Origin: Comamonas granuli NBRC 101663
GTDB lineage: Bacteria > Pseudomonadota > Gammaproteobacteria > Burkholderiales > Burkholderiaceae_C
Assembly: GCF_000739995.1 (NCBI RefSeq)
Contig: NZ_BBJX01000013.1
Coordinates: 1-64,000 of the forward strand
Direction of reading: 5' to 3'
DNA: 64,000 nt
In this document: one piece after another, positions 33,067 through 42,871 of the stretch
Layout: each line of letters begins with the position of its first letter
Numbering within the stretch: position 1 is the first letter of the stretch
The notes under the pieces: model-generated
What the model saw: the letters and a program-made list of their open reading frames with translations, nothing else
Told to the model about the DNA's origin: nothing
Databases searched by the model: none
Position numbers and translations under genes: made by a program

Positions 33067-33435
33067 ATGATCCAGACAGAAACTCGGTTAGACGTTGCCG
33101 ACAATACCGGCGCGAAGTCCGTCCTGTGCATCAAGGTGCTGGGGGGTTCCAAGCGCCGCTATGCCAGCGTGGGCGACATCATCAAGGTCACCGTCAAGGA
33201 GGCAGCGCCTCGTGGCCGTGTGAAAAAGGGCGAAATCTACAGCGCCGTCGTGGTGCGCACCGCCAAGGGCATTCGCCGTGGCGATGGTTCGCTCGTCAAA
33301 TTCGATGGCAACGCAGCCGTGTTGCTCAACGCAAAGCTGGAGCCCATCGGCACCCGCATCTTCGGACCCGTCACGCGCGAACTGCGCAGCGAGCGCTTCA
33401 TGAAGATCGTGTCCCTGGCTCCCGAAGTTCTCTGA
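33067..33435 (+). CDS. rplN: 50S ribosomal protein L14
   Basis: The 122-residue uL14 protein matches end to end: [20 protein letters not shown], the [20 protein letters not shown] core, [19 protein letters not shown] and FGPVTRELR. It binds 23S rRNA at the 30S interface. It is the first gene of the block here; rpsQ and the S10 genes that usually precede it are not in the window, and glpD sits upstream instead. Confidence 0.98.
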   Translation: MIQTETRLDVADNTGAKSVLCIKVLGGSKRRYASVGDIIKVTVKEAAPRGRVKKGEIYSAVVVRTAKGIRRGDGSLVKFDGNAAVLLNAKLEPIGTRIFGPVTRELRSERFMKIVSLAPEVL

Positions 33436-33445
33436 AGGACGCGCC

Positions 33446-33766
33446 ATGAACAAGATTCGCAAGGGCGACGAGATCATCGTGATCGCAGGCCGCGACAAGG
33501 GCAAGCGTGGCACCGTCACGCTGCGTGCGGACGACTCCCATGTGGTGGTCGAGGGCATCAACCTCGTCAAGAAGCACGTCAAGCCCAACCCCATGAAGGG
33601 CACGACCGGCGGCATCGTCGAGAAGGCCATGCCCATCCACCAGTCGAACGTGGCCATCTTCAATGCTGCGACCGGCAAGGCCGATCGCGTGGGCATCAAG
33701 GTCCAGGCCGATGGCACGCGCGTTCGCGTGTTCAAGTCCAGCGGCGCCGAAATCAAGACCGCGTGA
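33446..33766 (+). CDS. rplX: 50S ribosomal protein L24
   Basis: The 106-residue uL24 protein has the KOW motif [19 protein letters not shown] and [15 protein letters not shown], with the [18 protein letters not shown] continuation. It initiates 50S assembly at the 5' end of 23S rRNA. It lies 10 bp after rplN and 10 bp before rplE. Confidence 0.98.
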   Translation: MNKIRKGDEIIVIAGRDKGKRGTVTLRADDSHVVVEGINLVKKHVKPNPMKGTTGGIVEKAMPIHQSNVAIFNAATGKADRVGIKVQADGTRVRVFKSSGAEIKTA

Positions 33767-33776
33767 GGTGTAAGAA

Positions 33777-34316
33777 ATGGCACGACTCCAACAACACTAC
33801 CGCGAGAAAGTCGCACCCGAACTGATGAAGAAGTTCGGCTACACCTCGCCCATGCAGGTGCCCCGCCTGACCAAGATCACGCTCAACATGGGCGTGAGCG
33901 AGGCTGTGGCTGACAAGAAGGTCATGGACAACGCCGTGGCCGATCTGACCAAGATCGCCGGCCAGAAGCCTGTGGTCACCAAGGCCAAGAAGGCTATCGC
34001 CGGTTTCAAGATCCGCGAAGGCCAGGCCATCGGCTGCATGGTCACGCTGCGCGGCGTGCGCATGTACGAATTCCTGGATCGCTTCGTCACCGTGGCCCTG
34101 CCGCGCGTGCGTGACTTCCGTGGTGTCTCCGGCCGCGCCTTCGATGGCCGTGGCAACTACAACATCGGTGTCAAAGAGCAGATCATCTTCCCCGAAATCG
34201 AGTACGACAAGGTCGACGCTCTGCGGGGTCTGAACATCAGCATCACCACCACGGCACAGACCGACGAAGAGTGCAAGGCACTGCTCGCGGGCTTCCGTTT
34301 CCCGTTCAAGAACTGA
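33777..34316 (+). CDS. rplE: 50S ribosomal protein L5
   Basis: The 179-residue uL5 protein binds 5S rRNA and contacts the P-site tRNA. It starts [20 protein letters not shown] and contains [16 protein letters not shown], the [20 protein letters not shown] segment and [18 protein letters not shown]. It is tightly packed between rplX and rpsN. Confidence 0.98.
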   Translation: MARLQQHYREKVAPELMKKFGYTSPMQVPRLTKITLNMGVSEAVADKKVMDNAVADLTKIAGQKPVVTKAKKAIAGFKIREGQAIGCMVTLRGVRMYEFLDRFVTVALPRVRDFRGVSGRAFDGRGNYNIGVKEQIIFPEIEYDKVDALRGLNISITTTAQTDEECKALLAGFRFPFKN

Positions 34317-34324
34317 GGCGGCGT

Positions 34325-34630
34325 ATGGCAAAGAAAGCTTTGATCGAGCGCGAACTCAAGCGCGAAAAACTGGCCGCCAAGTACGCAGCCAAGTACGCAG
34401 AACTCAAGGGCATCGCCGGTGACGCCAAGCGCACCGACGAAGAGCGCGAAGCCGCCCGCCTGGGTCTGCAAAAGCTCCCGCGCAACGCGAACCCCACGCG
34501 CCAGCGCAACCGTTGCGAGATCACGGGTCGCCCCCGCGGCACGTTCCGCCAGTTCGGTCTGGGACGCGCCAAGATCCGTGAAATGGCCTTTGCCGGTGAC
34601 ATCCCCGGTGTCACCAAGGCAAGCTGGTAA
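34325..34630 (+). CDS. rpsN: 30S ribosomal protein S14
   Basis: The 101-residue uS14 is the long, zinc-free (C-minus) form: [20 protein letters not shown] and the C-terminal [20 protein letters not shown] and KASW end, without the CxxC pairs of the short form. It belongs to the 30S head. ATG at 34325 follows the rplE stop by 8 bp. Confidence 0.98.
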   Translation: MAKKALIERELKREKLAAKYAAKYAELKGIAGDAKRTDEEREAARLGLQKLPRNANPTRQRNRCEITGRPRGTFRQFGLGRAKIREMAFAGDIPGVTKASW

Positions 34631-34652
34631 GGCCTAGCAGGAGAGATACAAA

Positions 34653-35048
34653 ATGAGCATGAGTGATCCCATTGCTGACCTGCTGACCCGCATCCGCAAT
34701 GCGCAGATGGTGTCCAAGGCCACGGTGACGGTGCCCTCTTCCAAGGTGAAGGTGGCCATCGCCCAGGTGCTGAAGGACGAAGGCTACATCGACGGCTTCC
34801 AGGTGAAGACCGAAGGTGGCAAATCCGAAATCGAAATCGCGCTGAAGTACTACGCCGGCCGTCCCGTGATCGAGCGTATCGAGCGCGTGAGCCGTCCTGG
34901 CCTGCGCGTGTACAAGGGCCGTGATTCCATTCCTCAGGTCATGAACGGCCTGGGTGTGGCCATCGTCACGACCCCCAAGGGTGTGATGACCGATCGCAAG
35001 GCGCGCGCCACCGGTGTCGGCGGCGAAGTGCTTTGCTACGTCGCCTGA
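34653..35048 (+). CDS. rpsH: 30S ribosomal protein S8
   Basis: The 131-residue uS8 has [16 protein letters not shown] and the C-terminal [17 protein letters not shown] motif. It binds the central domain of 16S rRNA. In E. coli it is the autoregulator of the spc operon by binding mRNA near the rplE start. AGGAGAG lies 9 bp before ATG. Confidence 0.98.
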   Translation: MSMSDPIADLLTRIRNAQMVSKATVTVPSSKVKVAIAQVLKDEGYIDGFQVKTEGGKSEIEIALKYYAGRPVIERIERVSRPGLRVYKGRDSIPQVMNGLGVAIVTTPKGVMTDRKARATGVGGEVLCYVA

Positions 35049-35073
35049 CGCGAGGCATGGAGGAAATACTGAA

Positions 35074-35607
35074 ATGTCCCGAGTAGCAAAACAACCCGTG
35101 ACCATCCCCGCTGGCGTGGATGTGTCCATCAAGGATGACCAGATCTCCGTCAAAGGCGCTGGTGGTACCCTGTCCCTGGCCCAGAACGTGCTGGTCAAGG
35201 TCGTGAACGACGGTGGCAAGCTGAGCTTCGAGCCGATCAACGACTCGCGCGAGGCCAACGCCATGAGCGGCACCATCCGCCAGCTGGTCAACAACATGGT
35301 GGTCGGTGTGAGCAAGGGCTTCGAGAAGAAGCTCAGCCTGGTGGGCGTGGGCTTCAAGGCCGCCGCCGCAGGCAGCAAGCTCAACCTGGCCATTGGTTTT
35401 TCGCACCCCGTGAACATCGAGATGCCTGCCGGCATCTCGGTGGCAACGCCCACGCCGACGGAAATCGTCGTCAAGGGTGCCGACCGCCAGGCCGTGGGCC
35501 AGGTGGCTGCCAATATTCGTGCTGTTCGTCCGCCCGAGCCCTACAAGGGCAAGGGTATCCGCTATGCGGACGAGAAGATCACGATCAAAGAGACCAAGAA
35601 GAAGTAA
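35074..35607 (+). CDS. rplF: 50S ribosomal protein L6
   Basis: The 177-residue uL6 has two homologous beta domains, with [20 protein letters not shown] at the start, [20 protein letters not shown] in the middle and the conserved [18 protein letters not shown] near the end. ATG at 35074 is the family start; the ORF extension upstream runs into rpsH. It sits near the GTPase-associated region of the 50S. Confidence 0.98.
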   Translation: MSRVAKQPVTIPAGVDVSIKDDQISVKGAGGTLSLAQNVLVKVVNDGGKLSFEPINDSREANAMSGTIRQLVNNMVVGVSKGFEKKLSLVGVGFKAAAAGSKLNLAIGFSHPVNIEMPAGISVATPTPTEIVVKGADRQAVGQVAANIRAVRPPEPYKGKGIRYADEKITIKETKKK

Positions 35608-35618
35608 GGAGCTGCAGT

Positions 35619-35984
35619 ATGTTGAGCAAGAAAGAGCAGCGTCTTCGCCGTGCCCGCCAGACCCGCATTCGCATTGCGCAGCAAGGCATTGCGCGTCTGA
35701 CGGTCAATCGCACCAACCTGCACATCTACGCTGCCGTCATCTCCGGCGACGGCAGCCGCGTGCTGGCCAGCGCCTCCACCGTCGAGGCCGAGATCCGCTC
35801 TGCCCTGGGCGGTTCCGGCAAGGGCGGCAATGCGGCCGCGGCCCAGATCATCGGCAAGCGCATCGCCGAAAAGGCCAAGGCTGCCGGCATTGAAAAGGTG
35901 GCATTTGATCGTGCAGGCTTTGCCTACCACGGCCGCGTCAAGGCTCTGGCTGACGCCGCCCGCGAAGCAGGCCTGCAGTTCTAA
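35619..35984 (+). CDS. rplR: 50S ribosomal protein L18
   Basis: The 121-residue uL18 binds 5S rRNA with L5. It begins [20 protein letters not shown] and ends [20 protein letters not shown] with GLQF, the typical terminus. It has a GGAG site upstream and lies between rplF and rpsE. Confidence 0.98.
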   Translation: MLSKKEQRLRRARQTRIRIAQQGIARLTVNRTNLHIYAAVISGDGSRVLASASTVEAEIRSALGGSGKGGNAAAAQIIGKRIAEKAKAAGIEKVAFDRAGFAYHGRVKALADAAREAGLQF

Positions 35985-36001
35985 GCGGATCGGATTACAA
36001 A

Positions 36002-36520
36002 ATGGCTAAATTTCAACCCCGAGTGCAAGACGAAGGTCGCGACGACGGCTTGCGCGAAAAGATGATCGCGGTCAACCGCGTCACCAAGGTCGTCAAGGGT
36101 GGTCGCATTCTTGGTTTTGCTGCGCTGACCGTGGTCGGCGACGGCGACGGCCGCGTCGGCATGGGCAAGGGCAAGTCCAAGGAAGTGCCTGCCGCCGTGC
36201 AAAAGGCCATGGAAGAAGCGCGTCGCAACATGGTCAAGGTGTCGCTCAAGAACGGCACCATCCACCACCAGGTCACCGGCCACCACGGCTCGGCTTCCGT
36301 GATGATGGCGCCGGCCCCCAAGGGTACCGGCATCATCGCCGGCGGCCCCATGCGCGCCGTTTTCGAGGTGATGGGCATGACCGACATCGTCGCCAAGAGC
36401 CATGGCTCGTCGAACCCCTACAACATGGTTCGCGCCACGTTCGACGCACTCAACAAGTCCACCACGGCCGCCGAAGTCGCTGCCAAGCGTGGCAAGTCGG
36501 TCGAAGACCTCTTTGCCTGA
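36002..36520 (+). CDS. rpsE: 30S ribosomal protein S5
   Basis: The 172-residue uS5 has [20 protein letters not shown] (double-stranded RNA-binding fold), [20 protein letters not shown] and [16 protein letters not shown]. It affects decoding fidelity and mRNA unwinding at the entry tunnel. Confidence 0.98.
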   Translation: MAKFQPRVQDEGRDDGLREKMIAVNRVTKVVKGGRILGFAALTVVGDGDGRVGMGKGKSKEVPAAVQKAMEEARRNMVKVSLKNGTIHHQVTGHHGSASVMMAPAPKGTGIIAGGPMRAVFEVMGMTDIVAKSHGSSNPYNMVRATFDALNKSTTAAEVAAKRGKSVEDLFA

Positions 36521-36533
36521 CAGGAGAACCCGG

Positions 36534-36716
36534 ATGTCTACGCAACAAACCGTCAAGGTTCAGCTCGTGCGCAGCCCTATCGGCACCAAGGAGTCGCACC
36601 GCGCTACCGTGCGCGGCCTCGGCTTGCGCAAGCTCAACAGCGTCAGCGAACTGCAGGATACCCCTGCCGTGCGCGGCATGATCAACAAGATCAGCTATCT
36701 GGTCAAAATCCTCTGA
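36534..36716 (+). CDS. rpmD: 50S ribosomal protein L30
   Basis: The 60-residue uL30 reads [20 protein letters not shown] and [20 protein letters not shown], with the normal length. ATG at 36534 follows AGGAGAA. The gene lies between rpsE and rplO, as in most bacteria. Confidence 0.97.
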   Translation: MSTQQTVKVQLVRSPIGTKESHRATVRGLGLRKLNSVSELQDTPAVRGMINKISYLVKIL

Positions 36717-36726
36717 GAGGTTGATG

Positions 36727-37158
36727 ATGGAACTCAATAGCATCAAGCCTGCAGCGGGTGCCAAGCACGCCAAGCGCCGTGTGGGCCGCGGCATCGGTTC
36801 CGGCCTGGGCAAGACCGCAGGTCGTGGCCACAAGGGCCAGAAGTCGCGTGCAGGCGGCTACCACAAGGTGGGCTTTGAAGGCGGTCAGATGCCGCTGCAG
36901 CGCCGCCTGCCCAAGCGCGGCTTCAAGTCGCACCTGCTGCAATTCAACGCCGAAGTGACGCTCGCCGCGCTCGACAAGCTCGGCCTGCCCGAAGTCGATC
37001 TGCTGGCCCTCAAGCAGGCAGGCCTGGTGGGCCAGCTCGCCAGGACCGTGAAGATCATCAAGACCGGTTCGATCTCCAAGGCCGTCAAGCTCAGTGGCAT
37101 CGGTGCCACGGCAGGTGCCAAGGCTGCCATCGAGGCGGCTGGCGGTTCCCTCGCCTGA
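36727..37158 (+). CDS. rplO: 50S ribosomal protein L15
   Basis: The 143-residue uL15 has the Gly/Arg/Lys-rich N-terminus ([38 protein letters not shown]) and [18 protein letters not shown]. Two adjacent in-frame ATGs (36724, 36727) exist; 36727 gives the family-standard MELN start with suitable spacing from GAGAGG. Confidence 0.98.
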   Translation: MELNSIKPAAGAKHAKRRVGRGIGSGLGKTAGRGHKGQKSRAGGYHKVGFEGGQMPLQRRLPKRGFKSHLLQFNAEVTLAALDKLGLPEVDLLALKQAGLVGQLARTVKIIKTGSISKAVKLSGIGATAGAKAAIEAAGGSLA

Positions 37159-37177
37159 GTCGCTGGAGTATTGATTC

Positions 37178-38491
37178 GTGGCAACGAACGCAGCCTCCAT
37201 TGCAAAAACCGGCAAGTACGGTGACCTGCGTCGCCGGCTGGTCTTTTTGCTGCTGGCTTTGGTCGTCTACCGCATTGGTGCGCACATCCCCGTGCCGGGC
37301 ATCGACCCGGCGCAGCTCAAGCAGCTCTTCAGCGGGCAGCAGGGCATCCTGAACCTGTTCAACATGTTCTCGGGCGGGGCGCTCTCGCGGTTCACCGTGT
37401 TTGCCTTGGGGATCATGCCGTACATCTCGGCATCGATCATCATGCAGCTGATGACCTACGCCGTCCCGACCTTCGAGCAATTGAAGAAAGAGGGAGAGGC
37501 TGGCCGCCGCAAGATCACGCAGTACACGCGCTATGGCACCCTGGGCCTGGCCATTTTCCAGTCGCTGGGCATTGCCGTGGCGCTGGAGGGCACGGCGGGT
37601 CTGGTGCTGGCGCCGGGCTTCGGTTTCCGTCTCACCACCGTGGTCAGCCTGACCACCGGCACCATGTTCCTCATGTGGCTGGGCGAGCAGATCACCGAGC
37701 GCGGTCTGGGCAACGGCATCTCCATCCTGATTTTCGGAGGGATTGCCGCCGGACTGCCGAGCTCCATCGGCGGGCTGCTGGAGCTGGTGCGCACGGGTGC
37801 CATGAGCATCATCGCTGCCATCTTCATCGTGCTCATCGTGGGCCTCGTGACCTACTTCGTGGTGTTCGTGGAACGCGGGCAGCGCAAGATTCTCGTGAAC
37901 TATGCACGGCGCCAGGTCGGCAACAAGGTGTATGGCGGGCAATCGTCCCACCTGCCCCTGAAGCTGAACATGGCTGGCGTGATTCCGCCGATCTTTGCGT
38001 CGTCCATCATTCTGCTGCCCGCAACGGTCGTCAACTGGTTCAGTTCGGGTGAATCGATGCGCTGGCTCAAGGACATCTCGGGTGCGCTCACCCCTGGTCA
38101 GCCGATCTACGTGATGTTCTATGCCGCTGCCATCATCTTCTTCTGTTTCTTCTACACGGCCCTGGTGTTCAACAGCCGGGAGACTGCAGACAACCTGAAG
38201 AAGAGCGGCGCATTCATCCCGGGCATCCGCCCGGGCGAACAGACGGCGCGCTACATTGATAAAATCCTGCTCCGTTTGACCTTGATGGGCGCGATCTACA
38301 TCACGTTCGTGTGCTTGCTGCCCGAATTCTTGATCATCAAGTACAACGTTCCGTTCTATTTTGGCGGCACGTCCCTGCTGATCATCGTGGTGGTGACCAT
38401 GGATTTCATGGCCCAGGTGCAGAACTATCTGATGTCCCAGCAGTACGAGTCCTTGCTGAAGAAGGCCAGTTTCAAACCTGTGGGCATGTAG
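37178..38491 (+). CDS. secY: Protein translocase subunit SecY
   Basis: The 437-residue ten-helix channel of the Sec translocon starts at GTG (37178). Signatures include [20 protein letters not shown], the plug/TM2 region [47 protein letters not shown] and the C-terminal cytoplasmic loops with [19 protein letters not shown]. Downstream, infA is absent; a 146-bp gap with hairpins leads to rpmJ. Confidence 0.98.
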   Translation: MATNAASIAKTGKYGDLRRRLVFLLLALVVYRIGAHIPVPGIDPAQLKQLFSGQQGILNLFNMFSGGALSRFTVFALGIMPYISASIIMQLMTYAVPTFEQLKKEGEAGRRKITQYTRYGTLGLAIFQSLGIAVALEGTAGLVLAPGFGFRLTTVVSLTTGTMFLMWLGEQITERGLGNGISILIFGGIAAGLPSSIGGLLELVRTGAMSIIAAIFIVLIVGLVTYFVVFVERGQRKILVNYARRQVGNKVYGGQSSHLPLKLNMAGVIPPIFASSIILLPATVVNWFSSGESMRWLKDISGALTPGQPIYVMFYAAAIIFFCFFYTALVFNSRETADNLKKSGAFIPGIRPGEQTARYIDKILLRLTLMGAIYITFVCLLPEFLIIKYNVPFYFGGTSLLIIVVVTMDFMAQVQNYLMSQQYESLLKKASFKPVGM

Positions 38492-38575
38492 CCTTCCCCC
38501 ACCGGGGAAGGCCGGAAAACAAGGGTGCACCTGGAACCAACCGGTGCAGATTGAGTGGAAAGCCCGGCATTCATC
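38492..38575 (+). promoter_or_regulatory. Cluster of three hairpins between secY and rpmJ
   Basis: Directly after the secY stop, CCTTCCCC-CACC-GGGGAAGG forms a perfect 8-bp stem. It is followed by a TGCACC...GGTGCA stem (~38525-38550) and GCCCG...CGGGC (~38561-38578). None has a U-tract. They may adjust expression between secY and the rpmJ-alpha segment or mark the site of a lost infA. Confidence 0.55.
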
Positions 38576-38637
38576 GGGCGCAAGAGTGTTTCAGGCAGAG
38601 CTTGCCGGAGCGCTAGATCTGGTTTTAGGAGAATGAA

Positions 38638-38751
38638 ATGAGAGTTTCGGCTTCGGTCAAGAAAATCTGCCGCAACTGCAAGATCATCCGCCGCAAGGGT
38701 GTGGTGCGCGTGATCTGCACGGACCAGCGCCATAAGCAGCGCCAGGGTTGA
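38638..38751 (+). CDS. rpmJ: 50S ribosomal protein L36 (zinc form)
   Basis: The 37-codon gene reads [20 protein letters not shown] then [17 protein letters not shown] and stop. The zinc-ribbon residues C-x2-C...C...H are all present, so it is the C-plus form. The ATG follows TTTTAGGAGAATGAA. It is 24 bp before rpsM. Confidence 0.97.
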   Translation: MRVSASVKKICRNCKIIRRKGVVRVICTDQRHKQRQG

Positions 38752-38775
38752 TTCAGAACATATTAGAGGACGCAT

Positions 38776-39141
38776 ATGGCACGTATCGCTGGTATCAATA
38801 TTCCGCCGCATCAGCATGCCGAGATCGGTCTGACTGCCATCTATGGCATCGGCCGCACCCGCGCGCGCAAGATCTGCGAAGCCTGCGGCATCGCGTATTC
38901 GAAGAAGATCAAGGATCTGACGGACGGCGATCTCGAGAAAATCCGCGACCAGATCGCCCAGTTCACCATCGAAGGTGACCTGCGCCGCGAGACCACGATG
39001 AACATCAAGCGCCTGATGGACATCGGCTGCTACCGTGGTTTCCGTCACCGCCGTGGTCTGCCCGTGCGGGGCCAGCGCACCCGCACCAATGCACGTACCC
39101 GCAAGGGCCCGCGCAAGGCTGCTGCTGCACTGAAGAAGTAA
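38776..39141 (+). CDS. rpsM: 30S ribosomal protein S13
   Basis: The 121-residue uS13 begins [20 protein letters not shown] and has [17 protein letters not shown], then [20 protein letters not shown] and a Lys-rich tail. It contacts P-site tRNA and 16S rRNA in the head. Confidence 0.98.
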   Translation: MARIAGINIPPHQHAEIGLTAIYGIGRTRARKICEACGIAYSKKIKDLTDGDLEKIRDQIAQFTIEGDLRRETTMNIKRLMDIGCYRGFRHRRGLPVRGQRTRTNARTRKGPRKAAAALKK

Positions 39142-39159
39142 GAAGTTTGAAAGACTCCT

Positions 39160-39564
39160 ATGGCCAAGTCTCCTGCCAATAACGCCGCACAGCGCGTGCG
39201 CAAAAAGGTCCGCAAGAACGTGTCGGACGGCATCGCCCACGTGCATGCATCGTTCAACAACACCATCATCACCATCACCGATCGCCAGGGCAACGCCTTG
39301 TCCTGGGCGTCTTCGGGTGGTCAGGGCTTCAAGGGTTCGCGCAAGTCGACGCCTTTTGCCGCCCAGGTGGCCTCTGAAATGGCCGGCCGTGCCGCCATGG
39401 AGCAGGGCATCAAGAACCTGGATGTTGAAATCAAGGGTCCCGGCCCCGGCCGTGAATCCTCGGTGCGCGCCCTGGGCGCGCTGGGTATCCGCATCACCTC
39501 GATCTCCGACGTGACGCCGGTTCCCCACAACGGCTGCCGCCCGCAAAAGCGCCGCCGTATCTGA
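39160..39564 (+). CDS. rpsK: 30S ribosomal protein S11
   Basis: The 134-residue uS11 has [40 protein letters not shown] and the invariant C-terminus [13 protein letters not shown]. It forms the platform at the mRNA exit region. Confidence 0.98.
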   Translation: MAKSPANNAAQRVRKKVRKNVSDGIAHVHASFNNTIITITDRQGNALSWASSGGQGFKGSRKSTPFAAQVASEMAGRAAMEQGIKNLDVEIKGPGPGRESSVRALGALGIRITSISDVTPVPHNGCRPQKRRRI

Positions 39565-39617
39565 TCGTTGATGAAGCCCACCGCCGCCTGTGAACGCTCC
39601 GGCGACCCAGGCGGCTC

Positions 39618-39633
39618 CCGCAATGGTTTGCGG
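39618..39633 (+). promoter_or_regulatory. Hairpin upstream of rpsD sharing the rplN-leader core
   Basis: CCGCAA-TGGT-TTGCGG precedes rpsD by 24 bp. It differs from the inner part of the rplN leader hairpin (32982-33002) by one A in the first arm. In E. coli, S4 (rpsD product) represses the alpha operon translationally, so a structured site here could be regulatory. Confidence 0.5.
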
Positions 39634-39657
39634 TAGTTGACATAAAAGGATATTCAA

Positions 39658-40281
39658 GTGGCACGTTATCTCGGCCCCAAGGCCAAACTCTCCCGCCGCG
39701 AAGGCACCGACCTGTTCCTCAAGAGCGCGCGCCGCTCGATTGCCGACAAGTGCAAGTTCGAAGCCAAGCCCGGCCAGCATGGGCGCATCTCGGGTGCGCG
39801 CACTTCCGACTTCGGCCTGCAACTGCGCGAAAAGCAGAAGGTCAAGCGCATGTATGGCGTGATGGAAAAGCAGTTCCGCCGCTACTTCGAGGAAGCCGAC
39901 CGCCGCAAGGGCAACACCGGCTCGAACCTGCTGTCGCTGCTGGAGTGCCGCCTGGACAATGTGGTGTACCGCATGGGCTTTGGCTCCACCCGCGCCGAAG
40001 CGCGCCAGCTCGTCTCGCACAAGGCCATTCTGGTGAACGGTCAGGCCGTGAATATCCCCTCGTTCCTGGTGAAGACGGGTGACGTCGTTTCCGTGCGCGA
40101 GAAGTCCAAGAAGCAGGCGCGCGTGGTCGAAGCCCTGCAACTGGCACAGCAAGTGGGCATGCCCGCCTGGGTCGAGGTGAATGCCGACAAGGCAGAGGGT
40201 GTCTTCAAGAAGGTGCCGGACCGCGATGAATTTGGCGCCGACATCAACGAATCGCTGATCGTCGAACTGTACTCTCGCTGA
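39658..40281 (+). CDS. rpsD: 30S ribosomal protein S4
   Basis: The 207-residue uS4 starts at GTG ([20 protein letters not shown]) and has the zinc-free N-terminus plus the S4 RNA-binding domain [20 protein letters not shown] and [20 protein letters not shown]. It is a primary 16S rRNA binder and, in E. coli, the alpha-operon repressor. Confidence 0.98.
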   Translation: MARYLGPKAKLSRREGTDLFLKSARRSIADKCKFEAKPGQHGRISGARTSDFGLQLREKQKVKRMYGVMEKQFRRYFEEADRRKGNTGSNLLSLLECRLDNVVYRMGFGSTRAEARQLVSHKAILVNGQAVNIPSFLVKTGDVVSVREKSKKQARVVEALQLAQQVGMPAWVEVNADKAEGVFKKVPDRDEFGADINESLIVELYSR

Positions 40282-40393
40282 TCCGCGGGCTGTCGCAGTC
40301 AATCCAACGTACCTGTACCGCGAGGCATCGCGGTACAGGCGCTTCACCAGCCTTACCGGTGTAACGAGCTGGGGGTATTGAGAGGAAGTCTGA

Positions 40394-41386
40394 ATGCAAA
40401 CAAATCTGCTGAAGCCCAAGACGATCCAGGTCGAGCAACTGGGCCCCAACAAGGCCAAGGTGGAGCTGGAGCCTTTCGAGCGCGGGTATGGCCACACGCT
40501 GGGCAACGCCATCCGGCGCGTGCTGCTCTCGTCCATGGTGGGTTATGCAGCAACGGAAGTGACCATCGCCGGCGTGCTCCACGAGTACTCGTCGATCGAT
40601 GGCGTGCAGGAGGATGTGGTCAACATCCTGCTCAACCTCAAGGGCGTGGTGTTCAAGCTGCACAACCGCGATGAGGTCACGCTGAGCCTGCGCAAGGACG
40701 GCGAAGGCGTGGTCACCGCGCGTGACATCCAGACCCCGCACGACGTCGAGATCATCAATCCCGACCATGTCATTGCCCATCTCTCCAAGGATGGCAAGCT
40801 GGACATGCAGATCAAGGTCGAGAAGGGCCGCGGCTACGTGCCCGGCAACCAGCGCCGCTATGGCGATGAGTCGAACAAGACCATCGGCCGCATCGTGCTG
40901 GACGCTTCGTTCTCGCCCATCCGCCGCGTGAGCTACACGGTCGAGAGCGCCCGTGTGGAGCAGCGTACCGACCTGGACAAACTGGTGCTGGAGATCGAGA
41001 CCAGCGGCGCCATTTCTGCCGAAGAGGCGGTGCGCGCTTCGGCCAAGATCCTGGTGGAGCAGCTCGCGGTGTTCGCGCAGCTCGACGGTGGCGACATCTT
41101 CGAGGCGCCTGCCTCGGGTGCGCGTTCCTCGGGTGCGACCTTCGATCCGATTCTGCTGCGTCCGGTGGACGAGCTCGAGCTCACGGTGCGCTCGGCCAAC
41201 TGCCTCAAGGCAGAGAACATCTACTACATCGGCGACCTGATCCAGCGTACCGAGAACGAGCTGCTCAAGACCCCCAACCTGGGCCGCAAGTCGCTCAACG
41301 AGATCAAGGAAGTTTTGGCTTCGCGCGGCCTCACGCTGGGCATGAAGCTGGAGAACTGGCCCCCCGCCGGTCTCGACAAACGTTGA
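40394..41386 (+). CDS. rpoA: RNA polymerase alpha subunit
   Basis: The 330-residue subunit has the assembly domain ([40 protein letters not shown]) and the C-terminal domain that binds UP elements and activators ([40 protein letters not shown]). The 112-bp gap before it contains GGTACAGGCGCTTC and GCGGTACAGG-type repeats but no clear promoter. Confidence 0.98.
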   Translation: MQTNLLKPKTIQVEQLGPNKAKVELEPFERGYGHTLGNAIRRVLLSSMVGYAATEVTIAGVLHEYSSIDGVQEDVVNILLNLKGVVFKLHNRDEVTLSLRKDGEGVVTARDIQTPHDVEIINPDHVIAHLSKDGKLDMQIKVEKGRGYVPGNQRRYGDESNKTIGRIVLDASFSPIRRVSYTVESARVEQRTDLDKLVLEIETSGAISAEEAVRASAKILVEQLAVFAQLDGGDIFEAPASGARSSGATFDPILLRPVDELELTVRSANCLKAENIYYIGDLIQRTENELLKTPNLGRKSLNEIKEVLASRGLTLGMKLENWPPAGLDKR

Positions 41387-41474
41387 TTTATAATCCGCGG
41401 TTCTTTTTCAGAACCTGTGCTCCGGGCAGTACCTGATACGGCTGCCCGCTTTAATTACTTACAAGGAAAGCACC

Positions 41475-41879
41475 ATGCGCCACGGAAACGGCCTTCGCAA
41501 ACTCAATCGCACCAGCTCGCACCGCAAGGCGATGCTGCAGAACATGATGAACTCGCTCATCGAGCACGAGGCCATCAAGACCACCCTGCCCAAGTCCAAG
41601 GAACTGCGCCGCGTGATCGAGCCCATGATCACCCTGGCCAAGGTCGACAGCGTTGCCAACCGCCGCCTGGCTTTTGACCGCCTGCGCGACCGCGACAGCG
41701 TGACCAAGCTGTTCAATGAGCTGGGCCCGCGCTTCAAGACCCGTCCCGGTGGCTACACCCGCATTCTGAAAATGGGTTTCCGCGTGGGTGACAACGCTCC
41801 CATGGCGCTGATCGAACTGGTCGAGCGCGCAGAAGATGCAGCGCCCGCAGCAGATGCTGGCGCAGCAGCCGAAAAGTAA
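41475..41879 (+). CDS. rplQ: 50S ribosomal protein L17
   Basis: The 134-residue bL17 starts [20 protein letters not shown] and has [30 protein letters not shown] and [20 protein letters not shown], with an acidic/Ala-rich tail. It is the last gene of the alpha operon, followed after 14 bp by tRNA-fMet. Confidence 0.98.
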   Translation: MRHGNGLRKLNRTSSHRKAMLQNMMNSLIEHEAIKTTLPKSKELRRVIEPMITLAKVDSVANRRLAFDRLRDRDSVTKLFNELGPRFKTRPGGYTRILKMGFRVGDNAPMALIELVERAEDAAPAADAGAAAEK

Positions 41880-41881
41880 GC

Positions 41882-41887
41882 TATAAT
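41882..41887 (+). promoter_or_regulatory. Candidate -10 element of tRNA-fMet
   Basis: A consensus TATAAT hexamer ends 6 bp before the mature tRNA 5' end, right after the rplQ stop. No good -35 is visible inside the rplQ tail, so this may be an extended or weak promoter, or the tRNA may be co-transcribed with rplQ. Confidence 0.4.
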
Positions 41888-41893
41888 CTTAGT

Positions 41894-41971
<78 letters not shown>

Positions 41972-41997
41972 TAAAATAGCGGTACTCGCTAACAGTA

Positions 41998-42024
41998 AAC
42001 GCCCACTTCTCAGTGGGCGTTTTT
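41998..42024 (+). terminator. Intrinsic terminator after tRNA-fMet (island copy)
   Basis: AACGCCCACT-TCTC-AGTGGGCGTT-like stem followed by TTTTT. A second, slightly different copy with the same stem lies beyond attR at 48008-48035. The element thus appears to have carried its own copy of the tRNA terminator. Confidence 0.88.
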
Positions 42025-42027
42025 GTT

Positions 42028-42067
42028 TGTGCCCTAGTTGTGCCCATTCTGTGCCCCTCTTGTGCCC
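42028..42067 (+). repeat. Four TGTGCCC repeats with exact 11-bp period (candidate integrase arm sites)
   Basis: TGTGCCC occurs at 42028-42034, 42039-42045, 42050-42056 and 42061-42067. The spacing of one helical turn puts all copies on the same DNA face, next to attL and near the integrase gene. This is what arm-type binding sites of a tyrosine integrase in an attP region would look like. Confidence 0.65.
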
Positions 42068-42178
42068 ACGCAGATTTGGCCGATCACGATTTTGACCATT
42101 GGGTAGATTTGGCTAATTTCACAGCTATGACTGACTCTTCAAGGCTGATTACAGCCGCTCGGAGTTGAGACTCGAACG

Positions 42179-42205
42179 ACCGGCTGCTCCAGAAGCAGCC
42201 GGTCA
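42179..42205. repeat. 11-bp perfect hairpin downstream of the integrase gene
   Basis: GACCGGCTGCT and AGCAGCCGGTC pair perfectly around a 5-nt loop, 44 bp past the integrase stop. On the minus strand it is not followed by a U-tract. It may be a weak terminator for the integrase transcript. Confidence 0.45.
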
Positions 42206-42248
42206 TTGGCAGCTAGCGCTTTCGTCTCATCGATTGCGGCGACTGCCC

Positions 42249-42871
42249 TTAAATTTCCGTTTGCTCGGAAATCTCCAGGGCATCATCAACCTCGATGCCA
42301 AGGTACCTGACCGTTGATTCCAGCTTTGAGTGCCCAAGGAGCAATTGCACTGCGCGCAGATTCTTTGTTCGTCGGTAAATCAGCGTTGCCTTGGTCCTTC
42401 GCATGGAGTGTGTGCCGTAGTCCGCGCGGTCCAGTCCAAGGTCGTCGACCCAATGCCCAAGAATTCTGGCGTACTGTCGGGTTTCAAGATGAGGTGAATC
42501 GTGGAGCCTGCTTGGAAACAGGAATTGTTCTGACTTCAGCCCGGCCTGTTTGATCCACGTCTGCAGGGCGTCTCGGGTGGTCTGTGTGATTTCGAATTGC
42601 ACCGGACGCTGAGTCTTGCTCTGCATGACGATGACACGTGTGGCCATCTGATCTCCATGGCACACGTCCCGGACCTTGAGGGCCACAAGGTCGCATGCGC
42701 GCAGCTTGCTGTCGATGCCTAGGTTGAACAGTGCAGCTCACGCACCCGACCTTCAATCTGGAGGCGGACATGCAGCGCCCAAATGTCCTTCAGCTTAAAA
42801 GGTGCCTTTTGCCCGACGATCTTTCCCTTGTTCCACGGCTCGCGATGATCGGCATTACCTGCGGTTTTCAT
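42249..42871 (-). pseudogene. Tyrosine recombinase/integrase, frameshifted
   Basis: Starting from ATG at 42871, the first frame gives MKTAGNADHREPWNKGKIVG and continues to RVRELHCST, then TAG. A shift by one base at ~42733 restores LFNLGIDSKLRACDLVALKV and the rest to 42249. A single missing base (CTGCACTG where CTGGCACTG is expected) explains this. The reconstituted ~207-residue protein is a short-type integrase with Arg in KLRACD, HSMRR, LGHSKLE and catalytic Tyr in VRYLG. The C-terminal 145 residues remain open but lack the first Arg segment in frame with a good start. It is probably inactive. Confidence 0.85.

Noticed and set aside
39565-39657. Promoter for rpsD from GTTGACATAAAAGGATATTC
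   Set aside because: TTGACA is present but no -10 lies at suitable spacing before the GTG start.
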